Part shown: positions 24,241 through 33,141 of the stretch, piece after piece
Position numbering within the stretch: the first letter of the stretch is position 1
Layout of the letters: every line of letters begins with the position of its first letter
Assembly: GCA_002474405.1 (NCBI GenBank)
Contig: DLQW01000093.1
Span: 35,103 to 83,726, forward strand
Direction: 5' to 3'
Length of the DNA stretch: 48,624 bases
Source: Christensenella sp. UBA7597
GTDB lineage: Bacteria > Bacillota > Clostridia > Christensenellales > Borkfalkiaceae
Notes under the pieces: model-generated
What the model was told of the DNA's origin: nothing
The model's input: only the letters and a program-made list of their open reading frames with translations
Database searches by the model: none
Position numbers and translations under genes: made by a program

Positions 24241-25128
24241 ATGCAATACGTTACTTTATCGAACGGCGTGAAAATGCCTAAGCTCGGATACGGGGTTTAT
24301 CAGGTAGACAAGGAAGAATGCGAACGTTGCGTTCTCGACGCTTTGAAAGTAGGCTATCGCCATATCGACACGGCGCAGAGTTACTTCAACGAGGAAGAAG
24401 TGGGAAACGCAATCGCAAAATCGGGTATTCCCCGCGAACAGATTTTTCTTACGACGAAGGTTTGGGTGGAATATTACGGATACGACGAAACGAGAAAATC
24501 GGTACTCGAATCTATGCGCAAACTCAAAACCAACTATATCGACCTCGTTTTGTTGCATCAGCCGTTCTCGGACTATTACGGAGCGTGGCGCGCGCTTGAA
24601 GATTTGTACGCGGAAGGCGTCATTAAGGCAATCGGCGTGAGCAACTTCTATCCCGACAGGCTCGTCGATATCTGCAGTTTCGCGCGTATCAAACCTATGG
24701 TAAATCAGGTGGAAACCCACCCGCACAATCAGCAGATCGAAGCGCACGAATGGATGGAAAAATACGGGGTTCAGCACGAAGCGTGGGCGCCGTTCGGCGA
24801 AGGCAGAGGTGGAATGTTTGAAGAGCCTTTGCTTGTGGAAATCGGCAAAAAGTACGGCAAGACCGCGGCACAGGTAATTTTGCGTTGGGATATGCAAAGA
24901 AACGTAGTAGCCATTCCGAAGTCCACGCATATCGAGAGAATGGAACAGAATTTCGATATTTTCGACTTTGAATTATCCAAGGAAGATATGGCAAAAATAG
25001 CCACTCTCGATAAAAAACAGAGTTCTTTCTTTTCGCACTACGATCCCAAAATGGTCGAATGGTTTGCACAGATGGTAGAACAGCGCAAGCATAACAACGA
25101 CCATAAAAAGGAAAAGAAAAACTGGTAA
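24241..25128 (+). CDS. Aldo/keto reductase
   Basis: A 295-residue cytoplasmic AKR (2,5-diketo-gluconate reductase-like). The catalytic tetrad is visible: Asp43, Tyr48 (HIDTAQSYFNEEEVG), Lys73 (FLTTKVW) and His106 (LVLLHQPF). The NADPH-binding end IPKSTHIERMEQNFDIFDFELS is present. I chose the ATG at 24241 because the protein then begins as the family does (MQYVTLSNGVKMPKLGYGVY); the upstream in-frame extension has no such match. GGAGG is about 15 nt upstream, rather far. First gene of the operon; it would reduce a carbonyl released or made by the downstream enzymes. Confidence 0.93.
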   Translation: MQYVTLSNGVKMPKLGYGVYQVDKEECERCVLDALKVGYRHIDTAQSYFNEEEVGNAIAKSGIPREQIFLTTKVWVEYYGYDETRKSVLESMRKLKTNYIDLVLLHQPFSDYYGAWRALEDLYAEGVIKAIGVSNFYPDRLVDICSFARIKPMVNQVETHPHNQQIEAHEWMEKYGVQHEAWAPFGEGRGGMFEEPLLVEIGKKYGKTAAQVILRWDMQRNVVAIPKSTHIERMEQNFDIFDFELSKEDMAKIATLDKKQSSFFSHYDPKMVEWFAQMVEQRKHNNDHKKEKKNW

Positions 25129-25164
25129 ATTATAATAAAGAAGAAACAATAGGAGGATAAAACC

Positions 25165-27033
25165 GTGAAAAGATTTTTAGCGATACTGCTCGGACTCATT
25201 ATGATTATTTCTCTTTCCGCCTGCGGAAATAAAGGCGGAAACAATTCGCCGTCTTCAAGCGTTACTCCGCCCGAAGAAAGCGAAGTAAATATTGACGATA
25301 CGTTTACCCGGACAAGCAAAACGCTCGTTGTGTATTTTTCAAAAACAAACACGACGGAATCGGTAGCGAAACTTATTCAGTCGGAAACGGGCGCGGACAT
25401 TTTTGAAATCGAACGCAAAGAGCCTTACCCCGACGCTTACACGCCGACTACGGAAGTGGCGAAAGACGAAAAGGACGCCAACGCCCGCCCGGAACTGAAA
25501 ACTTATCTTCCGAAAGACGTTATCGCGGGTTACGATACCATTTTCGTAGGCTTCCCCATCTGGTGGGGAACGGCACCGATGCCCGTTTTATCTTTCCTTA
25601 ATTTCTACGATTTAAGCGGAAAAACCATTTACACGTTCTGCACCGCGGCAAGCAGTCCTATTTCGGGAAGTACGGCGGATATCCGTTCCAACGCAATCGG
25701 CGCGAACGTCGTTGAAGGGAAACGTTTTTCCAGAAGCGACGAAAACGGCATAAAATCGTGGATTGCTTCCCTTAATTTGAGTCAGCCCGATACGCCCGAC
25801 ATACCCGATACACCCGACGTACCCGATACGCCTACGGAAGCGACCGCAAGCCTTACTTACGAGAGAAACGACGACGGTTACACCGTAACGGGAGAAAACG
25901 AAAACGTTGAAAACATAATTATCCCCGCGGAATATAACGGTTTGCCCGTAACGGAAATCGGAGAAAGCGCATTCGCTTATTCAAGGCATAACGAAGATAT
26001 TTTGTCGGTTACTATACCCGATTCCGTAACGATGATCGCTCTCAACGCGTTTTATAATCGCGACGAAATGACGACCGTAACTATCGGGCAAAACAGCCAA
26101 CTTACAACAATCGGCAGAAACGCCTTTTCGGGTAATTCCTCTTTAAAAGCGATTTACATTCCGTCGGGCGTTACTGATATAGGCGACAGCGCGTTCAATA
26201 ACGACGGAGCGATAAATTTCACCGTAGCCGAGGCAAACGCCGTATACCGTAGCGAAAACGGACACCTAATCGAAACGGCGACAAATACCCTTATCCGCGG
26301 CGGACAGAGCGCGAACGTTCCCGAAAGCGTTACTTCGATTGCGCAGGCGGCGTTCAGAAGAAGCGCGATTACCGAAATCTACATTCCCGCAAGCGTTACC
26401 GCAATCGGCAATTATTTTATCGCCGACAGTTCGGTTACCGTTATCAATTTCGGAGGAACGGAAGAACAGTGGAACGCAATCGAAAAAGGCAGAATGTGGA
26501 ATTACGGAAAGACGGATACAGAAGTTAAATTTAAAGGCGAAGCCGCAAAAATTCTCGTCGTGTACTTTTCGGGTAGCGGCAACACCGAAAGGGTTGCGGG
26601 ATATATCGCGGAAACGACGGGCGGAACGCTCTTTGAACTCGTTCCCGTTACGCCTTACACGAGCGCAGACCTTAACTGGACGAACTCAAACAGCAGAGTC
26701 GTCCGCGAACATAACGACGAATCGCTCCGGGATATTCCGCTCGAAAAAGTAACGCCCGTGGGCTTTACGGAATACGACGTCGTATTTATCGGTTATCCCA
26801 TTTGGTGGGGAATCGCCGCATGGCCCGTGAACAACTTCGTTAAAAACAACGATTTTTCGGGTAAAACGGTAATTCCGTTCGCAACTTCATCAAGCAGCGG
26901 TATGGGGCAAAGCGGAGAACTTCTTTACGATATGACAAAGACGGGTAACTGGCTCGGCGGACAGAGGTTTTCTTCGGGCGCAAGCAAATCTACCGTAGAA
27001 ACCTGGGTAAACGGCTTGAACTTAGCCGCTTAA
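25165..27033 (+). CDS. Surface lipoprotein: flavodoxin - BspA-like LRR - flavodoxin
   Basis: A 622-residue lipoprotein with lipobox SLSAC (Cys20). Flavodoxin-like domain 1 spans about 51-205 (LVVYFSKTNTTESVA phosphate loop, GFPIWWGTAPMPV). A linker of repeated PDTPDIP/PDTPDVP units (208-223) leads to BspA/LRR_5-type repeats at about 228-455 (IIIPAEYNGLPVTEIGESAF, VTIPDSVTMIALNAF and similar). A second flavodoxin-like domain spans 461-620 (LVVYFSGSGNTERVA, GYPIWWGIAAWPV). Both flavin domains keep the phosphate-binding loop and the WWG aromatic loop, so both may bind FMN outside the membrane. Such a double flavodoxin around an adhesion-type repeat is unusual. It begins 36 bp after the reductase. 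Confidence 0.88.
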   Translation: MKRFLAILLGLIMIISLSACGNKGGNNSPSSSVTPPEESEVNIDDTFTRTSKTLVVYFSKTNTTESVAKLIQSETGADIFEIERKEPYPDAYTPTTEVAKDEKDANARPELKTYLPKDVIAGYDTIFVGFPIWWGTAPMPVLSFLNFYDLSGKTIYTFCTAASSPISGSTADIRSNAIGANVVEGKRFSRSDENGIKSWIASLNLSQPDTPDIPDTPDVPDTPTEATASLTYERNDDGYTVTGENENVENIIIPAEYNGLPVTEIGESAFAYSRHNEDILSVTIPDSVTMIALNAFYNRDEMTTVTIGQNSQLTTIGRNAFSGNSSLKAIYIPSGVTDIGDSAFNNDGAINFTVAEANAVYRSENGHLIETATNTLIRGGQSANVPESVTSIAQAAFRRSAITEIYIPASVTAIGNYFIADSSVTVINFGGTEEQWNAIEKGRMWNYGKTDTEVKFKGEAAKILVVYFSGSGNTERVAGYIAETTGGTLFELVPVTPYTSADLNWTNSNSRVVREHNDESLRDIPLEKVTPVGFTEYDVVFIGYPIWWGIAAWPVNNFVKNNDFSGKTVIPFATSSSSGMGQSGELLYDMTKTGNWLGGQRFSSGASKSTVETWVNGLNLAA

Positions 27034-27049
27034 AAACAAAGAGGTTGAT

Positions 27050-28072
27050 ATGAAACAATATATTCTTCGTTTGATATCCGCTATTCTGTGCTTGTGTATA
27101 TGTTTGGGGCTGGCGGCCTGTTTCTCCGGTGGCAACGACGCTTCTTCAGGAAGCCAAAGTAACGGAAATATTTCGGACGACGCGTCAATCGGCGATAACG
27201 GTTCAGATGACGGCGGTTATATGCCGCCGCCCGACGACGCGGAAAACGCTCCCGACGAGAACACTCCCGCGGCAAATATCGCCGTTCCCACACCCGATAA
27301 AAAACAGACGGTAGTTTTATGGGAAAGCGGAAAAGTACCTGCGTACAATGAAAGTTATCAACGCCAAAGTCGCGACGACGACGATTTTATCCCGTTTATC
27401 GAAACTTATCCCGCGCAAGGACAAATCAAAGGCGCGGTGCTGATAAGCCCCGGCGGAGCGTTTCAGTTCCGCAGTATGCAACCCGAAGGATATTCCGTTG
27501 CCGAAAGGCTTTCCGCACTCGGTTATCAATGCTTTGTGGTAAGTTACAGGTTAAGCCCCTATTCGCAACAGGTTGCCGCGCTCGACCTTGCAAGAGCCGT
27601 CCGTTTTGTGCGGAAAAACGCCGCTGCGTACAAAATAGACGAAAACGACATTGCCGTCGTCGGATTCTCGGCGGGAGGAATTCTGTCGGGCGAACTTGTT
27701 TTAAACAACAACGGCTATAATCGCCCCTCGGAAATCGACTCTTCTTACGTCGACGACGAACTCGATTACGTTTCGGCAAAAGCGCAGGCAATCGGACATA
27801 TCTACTCTTTTTACGGCAGATTATCAGTATCGAACAACAACGTGGAAACGTTGAAACGCGGTAATCTCCCGCCTTCGTTTTACGCATACGGCACAAGAGA
27901 TCCGTTTTATTCTCAGTTCAATCAGAACGTAGAAGCCGTAAGGCAAGCCGGGGTTGAAGTCGAAAGCCATATATTCCAAAATATCGGACACGGGTTCGGC
28001 GCAGGCAATCAAAATTGCGACTGGATTCCTTTGTTCAATTCCTTCTTAACGAAAATATTTGAAAATAACTGA
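27050..28072 (+). CDS. Lipoprotein alpha/beta hydrolase (acetyl esterase-like)
   Basis: A 340-residue lipoprotein (Cys24, GLAAC) with a 60-residue Ser/Gly/Asp/Pro-rich spacer. The hydrolase fold from about residue 115 has the oxyanion-type SPGGAF, the nucleophile elbow GFSAGG (Ser207), the acid in GTRDPF (Asp284) and the base in IGHGFG (His314). It resembles BD-FAE/acetyl-xylan esterase-type enzymes that remove small acyl groups from glycans or drugs. The gene begins 16 bp after the flavodoxin lipoprotein gene. Anchored on the outer face of the membrane. Substrate not deducible. Confidence 0.88.
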   Translation: MKQYILRLISAILCLCICLGLAACFSGGNDASSGSQSNGNISDDASIGDNGSDDGGYMPPPDDAENAPDENTPAANIAVPTPDKKQTVVLWESGKVPAYNESYQRQSRDDDDFIPFIETYPAQGQIKGAVLISPGGAFQFRSMQPEGYSVAERLSALGYQCFVVSYRLSPYSQQVAALDLARAVRFVRKNAAAYKIDENDIAVVGFSAGGILSGELVLNNNGYNRPSEIDSSYVDDELDYVSAKAQAIGHIYSFYGRLSVSNNNVETLKRGNLPPSFYAYGTRDPFYSQFNQNVEAVRQAGVEVESHIFQNIGHGFGAGNQNCDWIPLFNSFLTKIFENN

Positions 28073-28087
28073 CAGGAGATTTTATTT

Positions 28088-28645
28088 ATGAAAAAAGATT
28101 TAGGTGTGAAACCTTATTTATTTCCGCAACCCGTAATGATGATAGGCACTTACGACGAAAACGGAAAAGCCAATTTAATGAACGCCGCTTGGGGAGGTAT
28201 CGTCGGTAGCGACGAAATTATAATCGACTTATCGTCGCATAAAACAACCGATAACATAATGCTGAATAAAGCGTTTACAGTTGCCCCGGGGACGAAAGAA
28301 ACGGTCGTTGCTTGTGATTACGTCGGAATAGTTTCGGCAAAGAACGAACCCGATAAAATCGGCAAAGCGGGTTTTACCACGCATAAAAGCGAACATGTCA
28401 AAGCTCCCGTTGTAAATGAATTGCCGCTTGCTCTCGAATGTGAGCTTATCAAAATTATAGACGGAGGCAAGTATCTCGGAAAAATCGTTAACGTGGTTGC
28501 TGACGAAAGCATTTTGGACGACGACGGCAAAGTCAATCTTGAAAAATTCCATCCTATTTCTTACGACCCGTCTCGTTACGGATATTATGCCCTCGGCGAA
28601 AAAGTCGGCGCGGCGTTTCACGACGGCGCGGCTCTGAAAAAATAA
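28088..28645 (+). CDS. Flavin reductase family protein (flavoredoxin-like)
   Basis: A 185-residue cytoplasmic protein of the FMN-binding split-barrel flavin reductase family: PQPVMMIGTYDENGKANLMNAAWGGI, then SSHKTTDNIMLNKAFTV and the C-terminal PISYDPSRYGYYALGEKVGAAFHDG. Members reduce or carry FMN using NAD(P)H. It starts 15 bp after the esterase. It could supply reducing equivalents to the flavodoxin-type proteins of the operon; that link is inferred. Confidence 0.9.
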   Translation: MKKDLGVKPYLFPQPVMMIGTYDENGKANLMNAAWGGIVGSDEIIIDLSSHKTTDNIMLNKAFTVAPGTKETVVACDYVGIVSAKNEPDKIGKAGFTTHKSEHVKAPVVNELPLALECELIKIIDGGKYLGKIVNVVADESILDDDGKVNLEKFHPISYDPSRYGYYALGEKVGAAFHDGAALKK

Positions 28646-28678
28646 TTGTCATAAAAATAATTATTACGAGGTGAGATT

Positions 28679-29317
28679 ATGAAAGTATTGCTTGTAAACG
28701 GAAGTCCGCATAAAAACGGTTCGACAAACAGAGCGCTCGAAGAAGTGGCGGCAACGCTCAACAAAAACGGTATCGAAACTGAAATTTTCTGGATAGGAAA
28801 CCGCGCGTTATCCGGCTGTATCGCTTGCAAAACGTGCGCCAAAATCGGCAAATGCGTGTTTGACGACAGCGTGAACGAGTGCCGCGAAAAGGCGCTCGAA
28901 GCCGACGGATTTATCTTCGGTACGCCCGTGCATTATGCGGCGGCAAGCGGCTCGATGACGGCGTTTATGGACAGACTTTTTTACAGCGAATTCGGCGGCA
29001 ATCAGAACAAAGCCTTTTATTTAAAGCCTGCGGCGGCTGTCGTTGTTGCTCGCCGCGCGGGAACGACTTCCACTTACGACCAACTCAATAAATACTTCGG
29101 TTTGCACGAAATGCCGATTATTTCTTCAAGATATTGGAATCTCGTTTACGGCGCGAGCGCGGAACAGGTAGAAAAAGATACCGAAGGTATGTACACGATG
29201 CGCGTTCTCGGCGAAAATATGGCGTATTTCCTTCGCTGTAAGGAAGCCGCGGACAAACTCGGCGTTAAACTTCCCGAACGCGAACAGCCGATATTTATGA
29301 ATTTTATCAGGGAGTAA
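28679..29317 (+). CDS. NAD(P)H-dependent FMN oxidoreductase, flavodoxin-like fold (1)
   Basis: A 212-residue protein of the NADPH-dependent FMN reductase/iron-sulfur flavoprotein family: KVLLVNGSPHKNGSTNRAL (FMN phosphate loop), then a cysteine-rich segment CIACKTCAKIGKCVF and GFIFGTPVHYAAASGSMTAFMDR. The four cysteines could hold a cluster or disulfide, as in iron-sulfur flavoproteins. GAGGTGAG precedes the ATG. Cytoplasmic. Confidence 0.9.
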   Translation: MKVLLVNGSPHKNGSTNRALEEVAATLNKNGIETEIFWIGNRALSGCIACKTCAKIGKCVFDDSVNECREKALEADGFIFGTPVHYAAASGSMTAFMDRLFYSEFGGNQNKAFYLKPAAAVVVARRAGTTSTYDQLNKYFGLHEMPIISSRYWNLVYGASAEQVEKDTEGMYTMRVLGENMAYFLRCKEAADKLGVKLPEREQPIFMNFIRE

Positions 29318-29326
29318 AGCGGTATT

Positions 29327-29866
29327 ATGAATAAAAAAGTATTGATTTTGTCGGGAAGCCCGAGAAAAAACGGCAATTCGGACATATTATGCGACGAATT
29401 TGCGCGCGGAGCGATGAAAAGCGGTAACGAGGTCGAAAAAATCCGTATCGCGGATAAAAAAATCGGCTATTGCCGCGCGTGTTATTATTGCCGCGATCAC
29501 GGCGGCGAATGTGCGATTAAAGACGATATGGCGGAAATTTTACAAAAAATGATCAACGCCGACGTTATCGTTCTTGCCTCTCCCGTGTATTTTTACTCTA
29601 TCGACGCGCAACTTAAAGCAGTTATCGACCGAACCGTTGCAAGGTGGACGGAAGTAAAAAACAAAGAGTTTTACTATATCGTTACCTGCGCCGACGGCGA
29701 AAAAGAAGCGACGGAAACCACGCTTGCTTGTTTCAGAGGATATGCGGATTGCGTAAACGGAGCGGTGGAAAAAGGAGTAATTTACGGCACGGGCGTTTAT
29801 CGGAAAGGTGAAATTACAGGCTCGCCTGCTCTGACCGCGGCGTATACGGCGGGGCTGAACGTTTAA
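29327..29866 (+). CDS. NAD(P)H-dependent FMN oxidoreductase, flavodoxin-like fold (2)
   Basis: A 179-residue paralogue of the previous gene: KVLILSGSPRKNGNSDILCDEF, the cysteine cluster YCRACYYCRDHGGECAI, and VIVLASPVYFYSIDAQLKAVIDR. It begins 9 bp after the stop of paralogue 1. Two tandem flavin oxidoreductases with different cysteine spacing suggest division of labour or heterodimer formation; inferred. Confidence 0.9.
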   Translation: MNKKVLILSGSPRKNGNSDILCDEFARGAMKSGNEVEKIRIADKKIGYCRACYYCRDHGGECAIKDDMAEILQKMINADVIVLASPVYFYSIDAQLKAVIDRTVARWTEVKNKEFYYIVTCADGEKEATETTLACFRGYADCVNGAVEKGVIYGTGVYRKGEITGSPALTAAYTAGLNV

Positions 29867-29909
29867 TTTTTATTAGTCGAACGACAAAATATTAAAAGGA
29901 GAGCCGAAA

Positions 29910-31157
29910 ATGAAATTGAAAATCTTAAAATTCATAAAGCCGTTCGTCGCGGTCGCGCTTAGTTTTGCTTTTATATTTTCGTTGTCGGCTTGCGCGGGCG
30001 GAAACGGCGGAACGAGCGACGAAAACGGAAGCGGAACGAACGGCAATTATTCGCCGAATCCGTCCGAGCAAACGGAAATTACGATTACGGCAGGCGATAC
30101 CGTGTTAAACGCCGTTCTTTTCGACAATAAAACGGCGAAAGATTTTGAAAAAATGCTGCCGCTTACCGTTTCCACCTGGCATCCCGCGCCAAACTTTGCA
30201 AGGGCGTTCGATCTGCCTTCGAGGATAGATCGCTACGAGGACGAACCTGCGGGTTACGAATACGAACTCGGCAATCTCGCTTACTGGTACGACGGTCCGT
30301 CGGTTGCGATTATTTACGAAGCGAGCCGCGAGCAAACCGTTGTTCCCGTAGTTCCGTTCGGGAAAATTACGGACGACGTAAGCGTTTTTAAGGATTACGA
30401 CGGAGAAATAACGATAGAATTAAAACCCGAAAAGCCGTTGCCCGTCACTTTCGGAACTTCCGTTTACCGCGGATTCACGCTCGATAACGTTTATCATTCG
30501 GGCGATAACGGCGATGTTCATTATCATTCCTATTTCCCCGAAGGCTATAACGCAAGCGAAAAGTACGCGCTTTATATTTCGCTGCCGGGGTACGAAGGCT
30601 TGTATTTTCAGGGCGTCGGCGCAAATATCCGTTCGGAAGATTTCGTATTCGAGGCGCAGAAATACAACGATAAAATGATTATTATCGCGCCGCAACTAAA
30701 CGACTGGGGACAAACTTCCGCTCGTCAGACGGTTGCGCTTGCCGAATTTATGCTCGATAATTACCCGATAGACCGCGACAAAGTCTTTATTAACGGCTAT
30801 TCGGGCGGCGGAGAAACGCTTTCGCTCGTTTTAACGATTGCTCCCGAACTTTTCACGGCGGCGCTTCACGTCGCTTCCGTGTGGGACGGCGAACTAGAAC
30901 CGCTCGTAAACGCCGAAATGCCCGTTTATTTCGTAATCGGCGAATCGGACGAATACTACGGCTCTTCGCGGATAACAGCTACTTATAATCGCCTCGTTTC
31001 GTTGTATCGCGAAAAAGGCTTGTCGGACGAAAATATCAACCGCCTTGCCGTACTCGACGTAAAGCCGCGTTCCTATTTTAACGGCGGCAATCAGCACGGC
31101 GGAATCGGCAAAGTTTCGCGCGATGAGCAGATTATGGGATGGCTTTTCAGAAGATAA
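29910..31157 (+). CDS. Lipoprotein with cyclophilin-like domain and esterase domain
   Basis: A 415-residue lipoprotein (Cys28, SLSAC). Residues 55-172 match the cyclophilin-like fold family (TVLNAVLFDNKTAKDFEKMLPLTV, ELGNLAYWYDGPSVAIIYE, PFGKITDDVSVF). Residues 180-415 are an alpha/beta hydrolase resembling PHB-depolymerase/feruloyl-esterase types: YHSYFPEGYNASEKYALYISLPG, nucleophile GYSGGG (Ser298), acid in GESDEYY (Asp347), base in NQHGG (His396). An AAGGAG site precedes the start. Cyclophilin-like proteins often sit beside flavodoxins and reductases; here the domain is fused to the esterase. Confidence 0.85.
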   Translation: MKLKILKFIKPFVAVALSFAFIFSLSACAGGNGGTSDENGSGTNGNYSPNPSEQTEITITAGDTVLNAVLFDNKTAKDFEKMLPLTVSTWHPAPNFARAFDLPSRIDRYEDEPAGYEYELGNLAYWYDGPSVAIIYEASREQTVVPVVPFGKITDDVSVFKDYDGEITIELKPEKPLPVTFGTSVYRGFTLDNVYHSGDNGDVHYHSYFPEGYNASEKYALYISLPGYEGLYFQGVGANIRSEDFVFEAQKYNDKMIIIAPQLNDWGQTSARQTVALAEFMLDNYPIDRDKVFINGYSGGGETLSLVLTIAPELFTAALHVASVWDGELEPLVNAEMPVYFVIGESDEYYGSSRITATYNRLVSLYREKGLSDENINRLAVLDVKPRSYFNGGNQHGGIGKVSRDEQIMGWLFRR

Positions 31158-31172
31158 AAGGGGGATACCGTT

Positions 31173-33077
31173 ATGAAAAAGTTTTTAACGACGATATGTA
31201 TAATTTTATCTGCTCTGACGATTTTTTCCGCCTGCGCTTCAAACGGAAACGGTTCGGACGGCAATTCGAGCGAAACGCCGTCCGTTCCCGAAATTCCGTC
31301 CGTAACGCCGGGCGATTCGTTTGAACAAGCAAAATTCCCCGCTGAACTTACGGAAATACCGACGGAATATTTTCGCCCCGCCGAAAGACAAGGCGAACTC
31401 CGCGATTTATATTACGATACTTACGAATCGTTTTCTTACGAAAGCAAAACGCAGCCGATAGAAAAACACGCCGTCGTTTATCTTCCTTATGATTACGACG
31501 AAACGAAAAAATATAACGTGGTTTATCTGATGCACGGCGGCTGGAGCAACGAAAATTCCACGCTCGGAACGCCTTCCTCTCCGTCCTCTTTCAAAAACGT
31601 GATAGACAATGCTATCGAAAACGGAGTTTTTGTGCCGCTTATCGCAGTTTGCCCTACTTACAACAACACGAGCGGGCAGGACAGCGCGGATTTTTCGCTG
31701 GCGTTAAGGCTTACCCGAAACTTTCACAACGAACTGATAAACGACCTTATGCCTGCCGTCGAATCGACGTTTTCGACGTATGCCGAAGGAACTTCCGAAA
31801 GCGAACTGAAAGCCGCGAGAGATCATCGCGCGTTCGGCGGATTTTCGATGGGTTCGGTAACGACCTGGCGGACGTTTGAATACGCGCTCGATTATTTTCG
31901 TTATTTTATTCCGATGAGTTGCGGAACTTCGCTCGATAACGAAGAAATATGGCGCGCGGCGGACGGCAGAAATCAAAGCGATTATTTCGTTATGATGATG
32001 GTTGGAACTTCCGATTTTTCTTATAGTTACGACACGGCAAGAGTAGAAAATATGCGTAATTCGGGATATTTTACGGAACAAACGGAAAATTCAGGCGGAA
32101 ACTTTATTTTCCGCGTTAAAAACGGCTATTCTCACAACGGTACGGCGGCAAACGAATATACTTACAACGCGCTTTCGTATCTGTGGAAAACTTCGCCGAT
32201 GGCCGAACAATATACCGCCGATACGAAAATATCGGACGTTATAAACGATCCCGTTTTCGGAGATTTCGGAAGGTTGATTTTTCCCGTAAACAGCGGCTAT
32301 TATAGCGGCGACACGCTTAAAAACCTTCGTCTTACCTGGTACAACAATATTAACGTCGCGCATACGGTGGAAATTTGTAACTATCTCAAAAATCAGACGA
32401 TAGCGGGCAATCGGGTATTTTACGATATTTATACCGACGAAGAAAAAGCCGCCGATCCTCGCAAGGAAAACACGGGGTTATTCTTCTTCCGCGGCGAGAA
32501 AAACGCAAAATTTGCGGTAACTTGCGCGGGCGGCGGATTCGCTTACGTCGGCGCTATGCACGATAGTTTTCCGCACGCTCTCGAACTTTCCAAACGCGGT
32601 TACAACGCTTTCGCAATCATTTATCGCCCCGGCGCGCAAACGGCTTACGAAGATCTGGCGCGAGCGATTTCCTTTATTTTTGCAAACGCCGAAGCGCTCG
32701 GAGTGGATACGAACGGTTATTCCGTATGGGGAGGCAGCGCGGGCGGAAGAATGGCGGCGACAATTTCTTCTTACGGCATAGGAGAATTCGGCGGCGCGAC
32801 GGGAATCCCGAAGCCGAGCGTGGCGGTGATACAGTACACAGGGCATACCGACTATAATCCCGCAGGTGAACCCGCAACGTTCGTAACCGTAGACGAAAAC
32901 GACGGAATCGCGAATTACCGCACAATGAAAGCGAGAATCGACGCGCTTTCCGCAATGGGCGTGCCTACCGAATATCATTCTTATAAAGGTTTGGGGCACG
33001 GTTTCGGTTTAGGTGTCGGAACGATTGCCGAAGGCTGGATAGACCAAGCCGTCGCTTTCTGGGAGAAAAACGTCTGA
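31173..33077 (+). CDS. Bimodular lipoprotein esterase
   Basis: A 634-residue lipoprotein (Cys21, FSAC) with two hydrolase modules. Module 1 (about 70-340) is an esterase D/feruloyl-esterase-like domain with YLMHGG, GFSMGS (Ser225) and YSHNG (His321). Module 2 (about 385-634) is an acetyl-esterase-like domain with VTCAGGGFAY, GGSAGG (Ser522) and GLGHGFGLG (His609), resembling the stand-alone esterase at 27050. The fused pair could remove two kinds of ester (for example feruloyl and acetyl) from one polysaccharide; that substrate is a guess. Starts 15 bp after the preceding gene and ends the operon. Confidence 0.87.
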   Translation: MKKFLTTICIILSALTIFSACASNGNGSDGNSSETPSVPEIPSVTPGDSFEQAKFPAELTEIPTEYFRPAERQGELRDLYYDTYESFSYESKTQPIEKHAVVYLPYDYDETKKYNVVYLMHGGWSNENSTLGTPSSPSSFKNVIDNAIENGVFVPLIAVCPTYNNTSGQDSADFSLALRLTRNFHNELINDLMPAVESTFSTYAEGTSESELKAARDHRAFGGFSMGSVTTWRTFEYALDYFRYFIPMSCGTSLDNEEIWRAADGRNQSDYFVMMMVGTSDFSYSYDTARVENMRNSGYFTEQTENSGGNFIFRVKNGYSHNGTAANEYTYNALSYLWKTSPMAEQYTADTKISDVINDPVFGDFGRLIFPVNSGYYSGDTLKNLRLTWYNNINVAHTVEICNYLKNQTIAGNRVFYDIYTDEEKAADPRKENTGLFFFRGEKNAKFAVTCAGGGFAYVGAMHDSFPHALELSKRGYNAFAIIYRPGAQTAYEDLARAISFIFANAEALGVDTNGYSVWGGSAGGRMAATISSYGIGEFGGATGIPKPSVAVIQYTGHTDYNPAGEPATFVTVDENDGIANYRTMKARIDALSAMGVPTEYHSYKGLGHGFGLGVGTIAEGWIDQAVAFWEKNV

Positions 33078-33106
33078 ATAATTTTCAGAATATACATCAA
33101 AAGTAC

Positions 33107-33135
33107 TTGACGAACAAATGTTTGTGTGTTATAAT
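33107..33135 (+). promoter_or_regulatory. Promoter with embedded LexA-type SOS box
   Basis: TTGACG (33107-33112), a 17-bp spacer and TATAAT (33130-33135). The 14-mer CGAACAAATGTTTG at 33111-33124 matches the B. subtilis LexA/DinR consensus (CGAACRNRYGTTYC) at 13 of 14 positions and overlaps the -35 box and spacer, where LexA would block RNA polymerase. Implies induction by DNA damage; inferred from the match. Confidence 0.8.
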
Positions 33136-33141
33136 AAAATC

